From assembly GCF_028767185.1 (NCBI RefSeq), contig NZ_JARACK010000008.1, forward strand, positions 1 to 64,000: 64,000 nucleotides of DNA. The letters are read 5' to 3'. Positions 45,862 to 56,276 of the stretch are shown piece after piece. This stretch comes from Mangrovimonas aestuarii (lineage in GTDB: Bacteria; Bacteroidota; Bacteroidia; Flavobacteriales; Flavobacteriaceae). Positions within the stretch are counted from its first letter, which is position 1. The number at the start of each line of letters is the position of its first letter. The notes under the pieces are model-generated. The model saw only the letters and a program-made list of their open reading frames with translations. It did not search any database and was not told the DNA's origin. The position numbers and the translations under genes are program-made.

Positions 45862-46503
45862 TTAATCTAATTTGTTGATGTAATAATCCTTGTATTTGGC
45901 CTGGTCAAAAGTAAATAAGGTTTTCGATAATGGCTCGTTTGTTTTAAAAGAATTAACAGTAAGTGTTGTTTTTGTTCCGTTTTGACCAACTTCAATTAGA
46001 TTGTAAATATGCTTTGTTTGCGGGTCTATCCCTAAAAGAATGTATTTGATTTCTGAGTCAGAATCAATAGGGATTAATTTAACGTATTGAATTTTACGCC
46101 CTTTCACGTTTTGTTCAATGTCCATGCTGTAATTGTATCCATCTTCGTAGAATGATAGCATTTTGCTTGGGGACACGCTATTTTCATCACTGCCATTTTC
46201 ATGGGAAATAGTTACTTCTTCATCTTCAGGATTGATAGAGTATAGGGTTTTACCATCAAAAATTCGAGTAATCCCAAGAATATTCAGTTTGTATTTATTG
46301 CCTTCAAGAACAACATCACCTCGGGTCTCTTGGTGAATGTTTTCGGCTTCGTTATTTAAGGCATATTTAAAATCTATGGAAATGTTATTGTAGCTTTTTA
46401 CTTTTTGAGATACCTCATTTAAAAGCTTTTTCGCACTGGCATCATTTTGGGCCAATAAAGGGAGGTTAACCAATAATGTAAATAGTACGATAATTTTTTT
46501 CAT
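45862..46503 (-). CDS. lolA: LolA-like outer-membrane lipoprotein carrier protein
   Basis: About 213 residues from the ATG at 46503, chosen because a signal peptide (KKIIVLFTLLVNLPLLAQ) begins there; an ATG nine codons upstream would overlap ftsK. The mature protein has a LolA-like antiparallel beta-sheet pattern (ISIDFKYALNN, RGDVVLEGNKYKLNI, YSINPEDEEVTI). LolA carries lipoproteins across the periplasm. It lies between ftsK and the lipid-export permease, a common order in Flavobacteriia. Confidence 0.88.
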   Translation of the reverse strand: MKKIIVLFTLLVNLPLLAQNDASAKKLLNEVSQKVKSYNNISIDFKYALNNEAENIHQETRGDVVLEGNKYKLNILGITRIFDGKTLYSINPEDEEVTISHENGSDENSVSPSKMLSFYEDGYNYSMDIEQNVKGRKIQYVKLIPIDSDSEIKYILLGIDPQTKHIYNLIEVGQNGTKTTLTVNSFKTNEPLSKTLFTFDQAKYKDYYINKLD

Positions 46504-46516
46504 CTGTAGGGTGTAT

Positions 46517-48955
46517 TTAGTTTTCTTCATTTTCTAATAATTGATCTAATGCAACTAGATCTGGTACCAGTACCTGTCTAGCTTTACTGCCTTCAAAAGG
46601 GCCTACAATTCCTGCTGCTTCAAGCTGATCTATAAGTCTTCCGGCTCTATTGTATCCTAATTTTAATTTGCGCTGCAATAATGATGCAGAACCTTGCTGT
46701 GCAGTAACTATTACTTCTGCAGCTTCGCGAAACATTTTATCACGATCGGAAATAGCAACATCAAGACTTGTGCCACTTTCTTCACCAACGTACTCTGGCA
46801 GTAGGTGAGCATCTGGATATGCTTTTTGTGAACCAATGAACTCGGTTATTTTTTCTACTTCAGGTGTATCAACAAAAGCACATTGAATACGAATCATATC
46901 GTTTCCTTGTGTGTACAGTAAATCTCCTCGACCAATAAGTTGATCTGCCCCAGCACCATCCAAAATAGTTCTGGAATCTATTTTAGAAGTTACCCTAAAG
47001 GCTATACGAGCAGGGAAGTTGGCTTTAATAATACCGGTAATTACGTTAACCGATGGACGCTGAGTGGCAATAATTAAGTGTATACCGATGGCACGTGCCA
47101 ATTGGGCCAAACGTGCGATAGGAGTTTCCACCTCTTTACCAGCTGTCATGATAAGGTCTGCAAACTCATCAACTACCAATACTATATAAGGAAGGAATTT
47201 ATGCCCATCATTTGGGTTCAGTTTACGTGCCTTAAACTTTTCATTATACTCCTTTATGTTACGACACATCGCATTTTTGAGGATTTCATAGCGATTGTCC
47301 ATTTCTATACATAAGGAATTCAAGGTGTTGATAACCTTGGTGTTATCGGTAATAATAGCTTCTTCGCTATCAGGCAGTTTTGCTAGATAATGACGTTCAA
47401 TTTTATTGAACAAGGTCAATTCTACCTTTTTAGGGTCAACCAAAACAAACTTAACCTCGGCTGGGTGCTTTTTGTATAGTAATGAAGTTAATATAGCATT
47501 AAGTCCAACAGATTTACCTTGACCAGTAGCTCCTGCCATTAATAAGTGAGGCATTTTAGCTAAATCGACAACAAAGGTTTCGTTACTGATGGTTTTACCT
47601 AAGGCAATTGGAAGTTGCATTTCTGCCTTTTGGAATTTCTGCGAAGCAATCACAGATCGCATAGATACCACTGTTGAGCTCTTATTTGGTACTTCAATAC
47701 CAATAGTTCCTTTACCTGGTATTGGAGCAATAATACGAATTCCCAATGCAGATAGTGAAAGTGCAATATCGTCCTCTAAATTCTTGATTTTAGAAATACG
47801 GATACCAGCTTCTGGTACAATTTCATATAAAGTAACTGTTGGTCCAATAGTTGCCTTTATACTGGCAATTCCAATCTTATAGTTACTAAGGGTTTCAACA
47901 ATACGGTTTTTATTTTCTTCAAGTTCTGCCTGATTGATTGTAATGCCCTCTGAATCGTATTTTTGAAGAAGGTCTAAAGGCGGAAACTGATAGTTGCTCA
48001 ATTCGAGAGTTGGGTCGAATTGCCCAAAATCCTCAACCAGTTTATTTGCCAGGTTATCGGTTTCCGATAGCTCTTCGGCAGTTTCTTCTACTTCTATGGT
48101 TACCTCAAGCTCTTCTTCTGCTTCTTTTTCTTCATCAAGGGTGGCAACTTCCAAATCATTGCTTTCTGGTTCAGGAGCTGTTACTTCAAAGTGGTTTATT
48201 GTATTGGTGTGTGCTTTTCCGTTTGCGGGCTCTTTTTCAGTAATTATATCTTCATTTATATCGAAGGCAGATTTAAAATCTTCTGCTTCCTCACTTAAAT
48301 TATTGTCAACAACAGGATTTGGCTGTGCCGATTTAGCATCTTCAAACTCTTGCTTAATGTCTTTTTTAGCACGTTTAAAAAGCGATATAAAACTTTGGGC
48401 TGTAAGTTTGAACCTCAACGCCAAATAAACAATCAAACCAAAAACAAGTAGGAGTAAAGTACCAAGCGTTCCGAGGTAATCCTGAAGAAACAAGTTCATC
48501 TCAAAACCTACAATACCACCAAGAATGCCATACGAATTTCCAAAGAACCCCATTAAGATGGAAAACCAAATAACTATTAGTGTTCCCCAGAACCAATGTC
48601 TTCGTAATTTTTCCTTGGTTACATTTAAAAGCACATAAACGCCCGATAAAAATGTAAGTCCTGCAAAAATGAAAGATGCAATACCAAAACCATGGTAAAT
48701 GAAGACTTCACCTAACCAGGCACCAACTTTACTTAACCAATTTTGGCTTTTAACGTCTCTGGAAGCAAATTCACTTAATGTGCTTTGGTCTATATGACCC
48801 GTAAAAAAATACGAAACGAAAGACAGGGCAAAGACCAACCCTAAGATAATAAGAAAGCTACCAAGGATCAGCTTTTGCTGACTTGTCAACTCTTTTTTAA
48901 AGATGTTTTTTCGGGGCTTTTTTTGTGTTTTAGTCTTCGTTTTTGTTTTGGCCAT
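46517..48955 (-). CDS. ftsK: DNA translocase FtsK/SpoIIIE
   Basis: An 812-residue protein. Four N-terminal membrane segments lie at about 28-190, including LILGSFLIILGLVFALSF and LGTLLLLVFGLIVYLAL. An acidic linker follows (about 200-320), then the alpha/beta motor with Walker A GATGQGKS (475-482) and VLVVDEFADLI (Walker B). The C-terminal gamma domain (LLQRKLKLGYNRAGRLIDQL) binds chromosome-orienting sequences. It clears DNA through the division septum and activates dimer resolution. The gene is intact, of normal length, and belongs to the tpx-dgkA-ftsK-lolA-lptF-ribBA cluster. Confidence 0.97.
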   Translation of the reverse strand: MAKTKTKTKTQKKPRKNIFKKELTSQQKLILGSFLIILGLVFALSFVSYFFTGHIDQSTLSEFASRDVKSQNWLSKVGAWLGEVFIYHGFGIASFIFAGLTFLSGVYVLLNVTKEKLRRHWFWGTLIVIWFSILMGFFGNSYGILGGIVGFEMNLFLQDYLGTLGTLLLLVFGLIVYLALRFKLTAQSFISLFKRAKKDIKQEFEDAKSAQPNPVVDNNLSEEAEDFKSAFDINEDIITEKEPANGKAHTNTINHFEVTAPEPESNDLEVATLDEEKEAEEELEVTIEVEETAEELSETDNLANKLVEDFGQFDPTLELSNYQFPPLDLLQKYDSEGITINQAELEENKNRIVETLSNYKIGIASIKATIGPTVTLYEIVPEAGIRISKIKNLEDDIALSLSALGIRIIAPIPGKGTIGIEVPNKSSTVVSMRSVIASQKFQKAEMQLPIALGKTISNETFVVDLAKMPHLLMAGATGQGKSVGLNAILTSLLYKKHPAEVKFVLVDPKKVELTLFNKIERHYLAKLPDSEEAIITDNTKVINTLNSLCIEMDNRYEILKNAMCRNIKEYNEKFKARKLNPNDGHKFLPYIVLVVDEFADLIMTAGKEVETPIARLAQLARAIGIHLIIATQRPSVNVITGIIKANFPARIAFRVTSKIDSRTILDGAGADQLIGRGDLLYTQGNDMIRIQCAFVDTPEVEKITEFIGSQKAYPDAHLLPEYVGEESGTSLDVAISDRDKMFREAAEVIVTAQQGSASLLQRKLKLGYNRAGRLIDQLEAAGIVGPFEGSKARQVLVPDLVALDQLLENEEN

Positions 48956-49018
48956 TCGGGGGATGTTGATTTGAGCAAAAATACAAATTACAAACGTTTC
49001 TCCTAATAGGTATCGTAT

Positions 49019-49387
49019 CTAAAATAACTTGGGATAATAAATAATGAAACCTACTACAATAGCGGTCACGGCTGCTATAAAAACAGCACCTGCCGAGATG
49101 TCTTTAATAAATCCAATTTTACTGTGTTTTTGTGGATGAACAAAGTCTGATAGTTTTTCTACGGTAGTATTAAGGCCCTCAATGGCCATTACCAATCCTA
49201 TGGCAAGGCATTGTAGGGCCCATTCTGTTGCGGATAAATTCCAATAAAACCCTGCAAGGGTCATTATAATTGCGATTACGAACTGGATCTGGATACTTGC
49301 TTCTGTTTTTACCAAAAGAAATGCACCCTTAAAGGCAAAACCTATGCTTTTAATTCTGTTTATTAGGAATCCTTCCCGCTGTTCCAT
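49019..49387 (-). CDS. dgkA: Diacylglycerol kinase family protein
   Basis: A 122-residue protein with three likely membrane segments and the DgkA signature in NTTVEKLSDFV, preceded by AIEGLN. The N-terminal SIGFAFKGAFLLVKTEASIQ is also typical of the family. It phosphorylates diacylglycerol or undecaprenol in the inner membrane. It starts 14 bp after the tpx stop codon and ends 63 bp before ftsK. Confidence 0.93.
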   Translation of the reverse strand: MEQREGFLINRIKSIGFAFKGAFLLVKTEASIQIQFVIAIIMTLAGFYWNLSATEWALQCLAIGLVMAIEGLNTTVEKLSDFVHPQKHSKIGFIKDISAGAVFIAAVTAIVVGFIIYYPKLF

Positions 49388-49401
49388 AAATAAAACAAGC
49401 T

Positions 49402-49902
49402 TTATTTAAGGGCGTTTAATGCTGCCTGATAGTTTGGCTCATCAACGGTTTCTGCCACTTGTTCCGTATAAACTACGTTTCCGCTTTTATCTATTACTAC
49501 CACAGATCTGGATAGCAATGTATCTAATGGTCCGTCAGTAAACGTAACGCCATAAGCTTTTCCAAAGTTGCCATCTTTAAAGTCTGACAGACTTGAAACA
49601 TTTTCAATGCCTTCGGCACCACAAAAGCGTGAATGGGCGAACGGAAGGTCGCAGGAAATGCACAGCACTTTCGTATCGTTTAAAGAAGCGGCTTCTTTGT
49701 TAAACTCTCTAACCGATTGTGCACAAGTACCTGTATCCACACTCGGGAAAATATTTAATATGATGTTGTTGCCTTGAAAATCCTTTAAGGTTTTTGTTGA
49801 AAGGTCTGTGTCTGTTAGTTTAAAATCTGGAGCTTTCTCTCCAACTTTAGGGAGAGTTCCAAGCGTGTGTATTTCGTTTCCTTTTAAAGTAACTGTTGCC
49901 AT
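49402..49902 (-). CDS. tpx: Thiol peroxidase Tpx
   Basis: A 166-residue atypical 2-Cys peroxiredoxin. The peroxidatic cysteine is C60 in SVDTGTCAQSVREFN and the resolving cysteine is C94 in FAHSRFCGAEG, at the positions expected for E. coli Tpx (61 and 95). It reduces hydroperoxides with thioredoxin in the cytoplasm. It is the first gene of the tpx-dgkA-ftsK run and ATG-start at 49902 matches family length. Confidence 0.96.
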   Translation of the reverse strand: MATVTLKGNEIHTLGTLPKVGEKAPDFKLTDTDLSTKTLKDFQGNNIILNIFPSVDTGTCAQSVREFNKEAASLNDTKVLCISCDLPFAHSRFCGAEGIENVSSLSDFKDGNFGKAYGVTFTDGPLDTLLSRSVVVIDKSGNVVYTEQVAETVDEPNYQAALNALK

Positions 49903-50119
49903 AATAGTGTTTTTTGTTAATGATTTTAAAAGTAATAATTATTTGGGGTTTTTAAATCCAGTACTGGTTTTAATTTGGTTATTGTTATTCAGTTTTAATT
50001 TAATACGCCATTATGGTTTAAAAGAAGTTGTTTAAGTTGCAGATTATTAATGACTAAAGTTCTATTGTGTTTCTTTTTTATCGTAATTTTAGTTGCTTGG
50101 AAATAGTTTTAAGCTTTTC

Positions 50120-50186
50120 CCCCTTTCACGATTCAATAGCAAATTATTTAATCATACCATTGCTTAGTGGTTTAAATTGATGTTAT
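50120..50186 (+). repeat. Duplicated upstream region, copy 1
   Basis: These 67 bases directly before the ATG at 50187 match 53132-53198 with only four differences and no gaps. They contain a shared TAGTGGTTTAAATTGATG segment. They are part of a tandem duplication that includes the gene, and may carry the promoter. Confidence 0.85.
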
Positions 50187-52955
50187 ATGAATGCTAATGT
50201 TACCTCTCAAAGTATTTTTTTTCTGCTCTTAATTGGTCCATTATTATCGCTTTCCCAAAACTTAAATTTCAAGAATGTGCCCCCAAATGTTGAACATGGT
50301 AGGGTTTATGAGTTTGAAAAATGGCCCGGTGCTATAAGGGTATTTATGGATTATGATAACGATGGTGATGAAGATGTTATTCTTAGTTACCCCGGCATTA
50401 ATTTCTATGACGATGATAGGAGAATACTAGTATTTGAAAATGATGGTTCTGGTAATTTTACTTTGACGAGTAATGATAGTGTTTTTAGTGGCTATTATGT
50501 ATCAAGATTGTATCCCATAGATATGGACTCTGACGGTGATACAGATTTAATAAAATCCTATACAATAGATTTTGAAGCAAATTCTCGTGCTAACAAAATT
50601 TACACTAATAATGACGGGGATTTTTCCATATCAGGTATGCCAGTTAGTGGTAATTCTTCATGGACTGGGAATCCCGATGGATTTTTATTGGGGGACGTTA
50701 ATGGGGATGGTTATATGGATTTGTTTCTATCTAGAATAGAACCAGCCACAAATATGGAGTGTAATCATATTCATCGTCTTAAATTGTATTTGAATGCTGA
50801 ATCTGGATTTTCTATAAATCAGTCAACTACAATAGCTAGCAGTGATTGTGGTGTAAGTTTTGCCTCTGCTAGTGGGTTAGGGGATATTGACGGGGATAAT
50901 GATCTGGATTTGTTTGTTACTTTGGGGTATAACAATACTGCGGTTTATAAAAATGATGGTTTAGGTAATTTTACGATATTTTCAGAAAATCAATTGCCAG
51001 GGGCTAATAATGTTAGAATTGATTTCGCTGATATAGATAACGATTTGGATATGGATTTGTATAATCCAGCAAACCATGCATTGTATTTAAATGATGGTGT
51101 TGGAAATTTTAGTCTTCACCTCAATTTATCTGGAAATTTTTCACCTTCAACGCCTATGGGAAAGTTTATGGATATGAACGGAGATGGTAATATGGATTTG
51201 GCCCTTGATGATAACATTTTTTTTTACGATGGCACCGGTACTTTTTCGCAAACCCCTGTTCCCGGTATTAATAATCATTACAGACACGGACAAGGTACGA
51301 TTTACTCGGATGTTGATAATGATTCGGATATCGATTTTGTGGATATAAATAATGATTTACACCTTAACGATGGAAACGGGCAATTTCAGAAGGCCTATAG
51401 CCAGGTGTTTGAAGGTGACGTAAAGGCTACTGGCGATATAGACAATGATGGCGATTTGGATGTAATAAGTTCTGGATATAATGATGCATATCAAGTTGTT
51501 CTATATTTATATAAAAATGAAGGCAATAATAGTTTTGTAAAGGAAACCAATGTTCCTTTTGAGAACGATATAGATACTGAAGCAGTCTTTGGGGATATCG
51601 ACAATGATGGAGACCTGGATCTTTACCTGTCAAATTCTGTAATTAAATGGTACTTGAATAATGGATTGGGGCAATTTACCAGTATGGGGGCTCCGCCCTT
51701 TGGAACATATTCCAACAGTATCCCGACTTTTAAGGATATTGATAACGATGGGGATGACGATGTATTATTCAAGGGGGGTGTTGTGTTTCTAAATCAGGGT
51801 GGCGGGAGTTTTATAAAGGACGATACAGTGGCTTTCAGTGGAATAGCCGGTGACTTCAAAGTTGAAGATTTTGATGGAGATAACGATTTGGATGTACTAA
51901 TAGGTATAACTCAGCAAGTAATGAGGTATTTTACTAACGACGGCACAGGTACTTTTGCGGAAACCCATCAAATTAATGTCGAACTTTCTTACGGTGATAG
52001 AATTTTAGATATAGCCGATGTTGATGGAGATGGTGATTTAGATATTATGCTACGTGAAAATTCAGGTTATTCAGGTTTAAAATTATATAAATTTTCGAAG
52101 GATTCAGGCTTTTCGCTAGCGACGAATTATTTTCCAGGTGTAGATGTTTATTTTACTGGAGAAGTTAACTTTTTTCGTTTCGCTGACTTTGACAATGATT
52201 TTGATCAAGATCTAATAATAGCATATAAGGGACCAGCATGGGCGTATCATAATTCTTTTATATCAGATGTTTATCTTAACAATGGGACGGGAAGTTTCTC
52301 AAAGTCATCTCTTAATCAATTTGAATGGAGTGAGTTTATTTATGTAGAGGATTTTGATGGTGATTGTGATACCGATATTTTTATTTCAGGAAAGAGGAAT
52401 ACCAGTTCCAGCTCCAGAAAGTCATATCTATATTCTAATGAAACACCTCATGAGGTTGAGTATCCATGCATTACCCGGGATATTACCATAGAGCTTAATG
52501 AGTTTGGAATAGCTCAAATATCGCCCATTGATGTAGTTGCTAATCGTACAGCTTCAACTTGTAAGGTGAGTTCCATGGAAGTGGTTCCCTCAGAGTTTAC
52601 CACCGATGACCTTGGCCCTAATACGGTTAGCTTGAAGATTATACATGAGAGTGGAAATGAAAGTGTTTGTGAGGCTATCGTTAGAGTTGAAGATGGTAGG
52701 TTAGAAAATACCGTTGTTTATCCCAATCCCGCAAGCAATGGTGTTAATATTCAACTTCCTATAAAGTATTCCGAAAATGATATTCAAATTAAACTATTTG
52801 ATGTAAATGGGCGAATTACTTTAGAAGAGGAGATTAGTGTTCAAGGCAAGGAAGTTTACCTGAAACTGGATCACTTAACCGACGGACTGTATTTTATTGA
52901 AATAAATGATGTTTCTTCAGGAGAAAAGATTACTAAAAAAATCATTAAATATTGA
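50187..52955 (+). CDS. FG-GAP/VCBS-repeat T9SS-secreted protein (copy 1)
   Basis: A 922-residue protein. A signal peptide (SIFFLLLIGPLLSLSQ) is followed by a beta-propeller-like array of calcium-binding DxDxDGxxD motifs (DYDNDGDED, DIDNDGDLD) of FG-GAP/VCBS type, about 25 in total by eye. Residues near 760-840 resemble an HYR-like module. The last 75 residues form a type A T9SS sorting domain (VYPNPASNG, LFDVNGR, DGLYFIEI, KKIIKY). Expected on the surface or secreted; the ligand is unknown. It is the first of three tandem paralogues and, unlike the other two, lacks the MopE-like Asp-rich segment. Confidence 0.9.
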   Translation: MNANVTSQSIFFLLLIGPLLSLSQNLNFKNVPPNVEHGRVYEFEKWPGAIRVFMDYDNDGDEDVILSYPGINFYDDDRRILVFENDGSGNFTLTSNDSVFSGYYVSRLYPIDMDSDGDTDLIKSYTIDFEANSRANKIYTNNDGDFSISGMPVSGNSSWTGNPDGFLLGDVNGDGYMDLFLSRIEPATNMECNHIHRLKLYLNAESGFSINQSTTIASSDCGVSFASASGLGDIDGDNDLDLFVTLGYNNTAVYKNDGLGNFTIFSENQLPGANNVRIDFADIDNDLDMDLYNPANHALYLNDGVGNFSLHLNLSGNFSPSTPMGKFMDMNGDGNMDLALDDNIFFYDGTGTFSQTPVPGINNHYRHGQGTIYSDVDNDSDIDFVDINNDLHLNDGNGQFQKAYSQVFEGDVKATGDIDNDGDLDVISSGYNDAYQVVLYLYKNEGNNSFVKETNVPFENDIDTEAVFGDIDNDGDLDLYLSNSVIKWYLNNGLGQFTSMGAPPFGTYSNSIPTFKDIDNDGDDDVLFKGGVVFLNQGGGSFIKDDTVAFSGIAGDFKVEDFDGDNDLDVLIGITQQVMRYFTNDGTGTFAETHQINVELSYGDRILDIADVDGDGDLDIMLRENSGYSGLKLYKFSKDSGFSLATNYFPGVDVYFTGEVNFFRFADFDNDFDQDLIIAYKGPAWAYHNSFISDVYLNNGTGSFSKSSLNQFEWSEFIYVEDFDGDCDTDIFISGKRNTSSSSRKSYLYSNETPHEVEYPCITRDITIELNEFGIAQISPIDVVANRTASTCKVSSMEVVPSEFTTDDLGPNTVSLKIIHESGNESVCEAIVRVEDGRLENTVVYPNPASNGVNIQLPIKYSENDIQIKLFDVNGRITLEEEISVQGKEVYLKLDHLTDGLYFIEINDVSSGEKITKKIIKY

Positions 52956-53131
52956 TTTATAGATTGTTGGTAATACCATTTACTAGATGTTCCATTTTTC
53001 CTATAGGCTTACCGTATTATCCGTTTTTTGTTGGTGTTTACAGAATTAAATCTTTTTTTGTGCCTCCTTTTAGTAATTTAACATGCTGATTAAAATTAAG
53101 GGAGTTCTAATTCAATTTTCCCAGCGATTTT

Positions 53132-53198
53132 CCCCTTTCCCGATACAATAGCAAATTATTTAATCATACCGCTGCTTAGTGGTTTAAATTGATGTTAT
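53132..53198 (+). repeat. Duplicated upstream region, copy 2
   Basis: This segment matches 50120-50186 with four differences and ends at the ATG at 53199. More distant similarity continues further upstream, across much of the intergenic stretch, to the region before the third paralogue. Confidence 0.85.
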
Positions 53199-56030
53199 AT
53201 GAATGCTATTGTTACCTCTCAACGTATTTTTTTCCTACTATTCATTGTTCCTGTTTTATCCCTATCCCAAAACTTAAAATTTAAAAATGTACCTCCAAAT
53301 GTAGAAAATGGGCGTGCCTATGAGTTTGAGGAATGGTCTAGTGGTGGCGGAGTATTTATCGATTATGATAATGACGGGGATAAAGACTATATATTTTCAG
53401 AACCTCCCTATTATTTTTTTAGTAGCGATTTAAATACAACACCATTATTCGAGAATGATGGTCTTGGTAATTTTTCGTTAGTAAATTTAAGCTTCTTGGG
53501 GCCTGGTATTGATGGGGATTATCATGCAATAGATGTTGATTCAGATGGTGACTCCGATCTTATAGAAGCCGGTATCATTAACTATCCAAACAATTATTTT
53601 TTTCGAATAAAACTGAATAACAATAATAATTTTACCACCTCTTTAAGTTTAAGCTCATCTGATCCTTTTGAAAGATTTTTAATGGGAGATGTCGATGGGG
53701 ATAATGATATTGATTTATTTATTTCTAATTGGTGGTCTAGTTCGGGTCAATATGAAAATAGGTTGTATTTGAATACGGGAAATGGAAGTTTTCAATATTT
53801 AAATAGCTTGATAGATAATAGCCAGGGATATGCAAAGCTTAACGGGTTAGAAGATATTGACGGGGATAATGATTTGGATTTGATTATCTCTGAAAGCAAT
53901 TATTCTGTAGTCTATAAAAATGACGGTTTAGGTAATTTTTCGATTTTTTCTGAGAATCAATTTCCAGGAGCTTATAATGCTAAAATTGATTTCGCTGATA
54001 TAGATAATGATTTAGATATGGATATTTATTACTCAGGGGATAACTCTATATATTTAAACGATGGAGATGGTAATTTTTCTGTTATACCTGATATTTTTAC
54101 AAGTGGAGAGGGAAGGTTTATGGATATGAACGGGGATGGTAATATGGATCTGGCACTTAACGGCAACGTTTATTTCAATAATGGATCAGGAGTTTTTTCG
54201 CAAAGTTCTGTTCCTGGTATTTCTGACACGACATTATACTCAGATGTTGATAATGATGCTGATATAGATTTTGTTGATCAAAATGGAGACTTACATCTTA
54301 ACGATGGTAACGGGCAATTTCAGAAAGCCTATAGCCAGGTGTTTGAAGGAGTTGTTCAAGCCACAGGAGATATAGATAATGATGGAGATTTGGATGTGAT
54401 AAGCTCGGGATATAATAATTCATCTCAAGTGGTACTTTACTTATACAAAAATGAAGGAAACAATGATTTTGTAAAGCAAACTAATGTTCCTTTTGAGAGT
54501 AATATCAATACTAAAGCAGCTTTTGGAGATATAGATAATGACGGTGATATTGATCTTTTCCTATCCACATCAGGTTCTAAATGGTATTTAAATGATGGTT
54601 ACGGTCAATTTTCTATCATGGATTCCCCTCCATTTGGCAGTTATTCTGATAGTTTTCCAACTTTTAACGATGTTGATGGTGATGGTTTTAAGGATGTACT
54701 TTTTGAAGGAGGGATATTATACCTTGCTCAGGGTGATGGTAGTTTTGAACAAAACGATATCGTTGCATTTTCTGGAATATCAGGTAGTTTTATAATAGAA
54801 GATTTTGATACAGATGATGATTTGGATGTGCTAATTGGGATCAATCAACAAATAATTAAATATTTTGAAAATGATGGTAGCGGGACATTTACGGAAACAT
54901 TTCAAATTAATATTGGGAGTTCAGAAACAACTAGGGCAATTGATATAGCTGATGTAGATGGAGATAACGATTTAGATGTAGTATTATCGGTAAATTCAGA
55001 TTTAAAATTTTATGAATTTTCGGTTGAATCAGGTTTTTCATTGAGTGCAAATACTCTCCCGATTCTTGAAGGTAATTATAGTTACGGAATTAACGATATA
55101 CGCTTTGCTGACTTTGATAATGATTTTGATCAAGATGTTATAGTAGCATATAACAGGTCAGAGGGACCTGCTCAAAGGTATGTGTCAAATGTTTATTTAA
55201 ACAACGGAGAAGGAAGTTTTAATAGCTCATCTCTTTTCCAATTTGGATGGAGTCAGTATATTTATGTTGACGATTTTGATGGCGATTGTGACTCGGACAT
55301 TTTTATTTCTGGTTTAAAAAGGAACAACTACACGAATTCTAGGAAGTCATATCTATACTCTAATCAAACGCCTAATCCTATCAATACCTTTTACGCCGAT
55401 ACCGATGGAGATGGTTCTGGAGACCCTAGCAATATGACTCAAGCTTGTGAACAACCCTTTGGTTATGTAACAATGGCAACCGATTGTAACGATGCAAATG
55501 CCGATGATTTTGGGTTTTCATGTGCTACTCAAGATATAACCATTCAGCTTAATGATGCTGGTATGGCTCAAATAACAGTCATGGATGTAGTTGCAGATCA
55601 GACAGCTTCAAGCTGTAATGTAAGTTCCATGGAAGTGGTTCCCTCAGAGTTTACTACAGATGACTTTGGTCCTAATACGGTTAGTTTGAAAGTTACGGAC
55701 GTGAATGGAAATGAAAGTGTTTGTGAGGCTACCGTTATAGTTGATGATGGAACGTTGGCGGTCTCGGGGATAGATATAGAAAATACTGTGATTTATCCAA
55801 ATCCCGCTAACACCGGTGTTAATATTCAACTTCCTATAAGCTATTCCGTAAATGATATTCAAATCAAACTATTTGATGTAAATGGGCGAATTACTTCAGA
55901 AGAGGAGTTTAATGGCCAGGGTAAGGCAATTTACCTGAAACTGGATCACTTAACCGACGGACTGTATTTTATTGAAATAAATGATGTTTCCTCAGGAAAT
56001 AAGGTCACAAAGAAAGTTGTTAAGTATTGA
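53199..56030 (+). CDS. FG-GAP/VCBS-repeat T9SS-secreted protein (copy 2)
   Basis: A 943-residue paralogue of the gene at 50187, with the same signal peptide style, propeller-type Ca-binding repeats and sorting domain (IYPNPANTG, LFDVNGR). A MopE-like Asp-rich insertion is present near residues 730-770 (FYADTDGDGSGDP, ATDCNDANADD), and an HYR-like module follows. The middle of the protein (around HLNDGNGQFQKAYSQVFEG) is almost identical to copy 1, while the N-terminal third is more divergent. This pattern suggests recombination or selection acting on different parts. Confidence 0.9.
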   Translation: MNAIVTSQRIFFLLFIVPVLSLSQNLKFKNVPPNVENGRAYEFEEWSSGGGVFIDYDNDGDKDYIFSEPPYYFFSSDLNTTPLFENDGLGNFSLVNLSFLGPGIDGDYHAIDVDSDGDSDLIEAGIINYPNNYFFRIKLNNNNNFTTSLSLSSSDPFERFLMGDVDGDNDIDLFISNWWSSSGQYENRLYLNTGNGSFQYLNSLIDNSQGYAKLNGLEDIDGDNDLDLIISESNYSVVYKNDGLGNFSIFSENQFPGAYNAKIDFADIDNDLDMDIYYSGDNSIYLNDGDGNFSVIPDIFTSGEGRFMDMNGDGNMDLALNGNVYFNNGSGVFSQSSVPGISDTTLYSDVDNDADIDFVDQNGDLHLNDGNGQFQKAYSQVFEGVVQATGDIDNDGDLDVISSGYNNSSQVVLYLYKNEGNNDFVKQTNVPFESNINTKAAFGDIDNDGDIDLFLSTSGSKWYLNDGYGQFSIMDSPPFGSYSDSFPTFNDVDGDGFKDVLFEGGILYLAQGDGSFEQNDIVAFSGISGSFIIEDFDTDDDLDVLIGINQQIIKYFENDGSGTFTETFQINIGSSETTRAIDIADVDGDNDLDVVLSVNSDLKFYEFSVESGFSLSANTLPILEGNYSYGINDIRFADFDNDFDQDVIVAYNRSEGPAQRYVSNVYLNNGEGSFNSSSLFQFGWSQYIYVDDFDGDCDSDIFISGLKRNNYTNSRKSYLYSNQTPNPINTFYADTDGDGSGDPSNMTQACEQPFGYVTMATDCNDANADDFGFSCATQDITIQLNDAGMAQITVMDVVADQTASSCNVSSMEVVPSEFTTDDFGPNTVSLKVTDVNGNESVCEATVIVDDGTLAVSGIDIENTVIYPNPANTGVNIQLPISYSVNDIQIKLFDVNGRITSEEEFNGQGKAIYLKLDHLTDGLYFIEINDVSSGNKVTKKVVKY

Positions 56031-56203
56031 TATATTCGCTGTTAAAAAAGAGAATCAATAAGTGTTTTATTTTTCTTATAGACTTTTCGGATGGTCCATT
56101 TTTTATAGGTATTTACAGAATTAAATCTCTTTTTGTTTATCCTTTTAGTAATTTCACAATCTGAATAAATTATGGGGTTGCTGATTCAACTTTTCCTGTA
56201 AAA

Positions 56204-56243
56204 TTCCCTTTACCGATACAATAGCATTTGTTTAATCACCGCT
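56204..56243 (+). repeat. Diverged third copy of the upstream region
   Basis: CCGATACAATAGCA and TTTAATCA match the two upstream copies in order, but a shorter middle and a changed end place the start codon differently. It indicates that the third paralogue arose from the same duplicated unit. Confidence 0.6.
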
Positions 56244-56276
56244 ATGCGATACACACATGGCATAAACTATTGTATC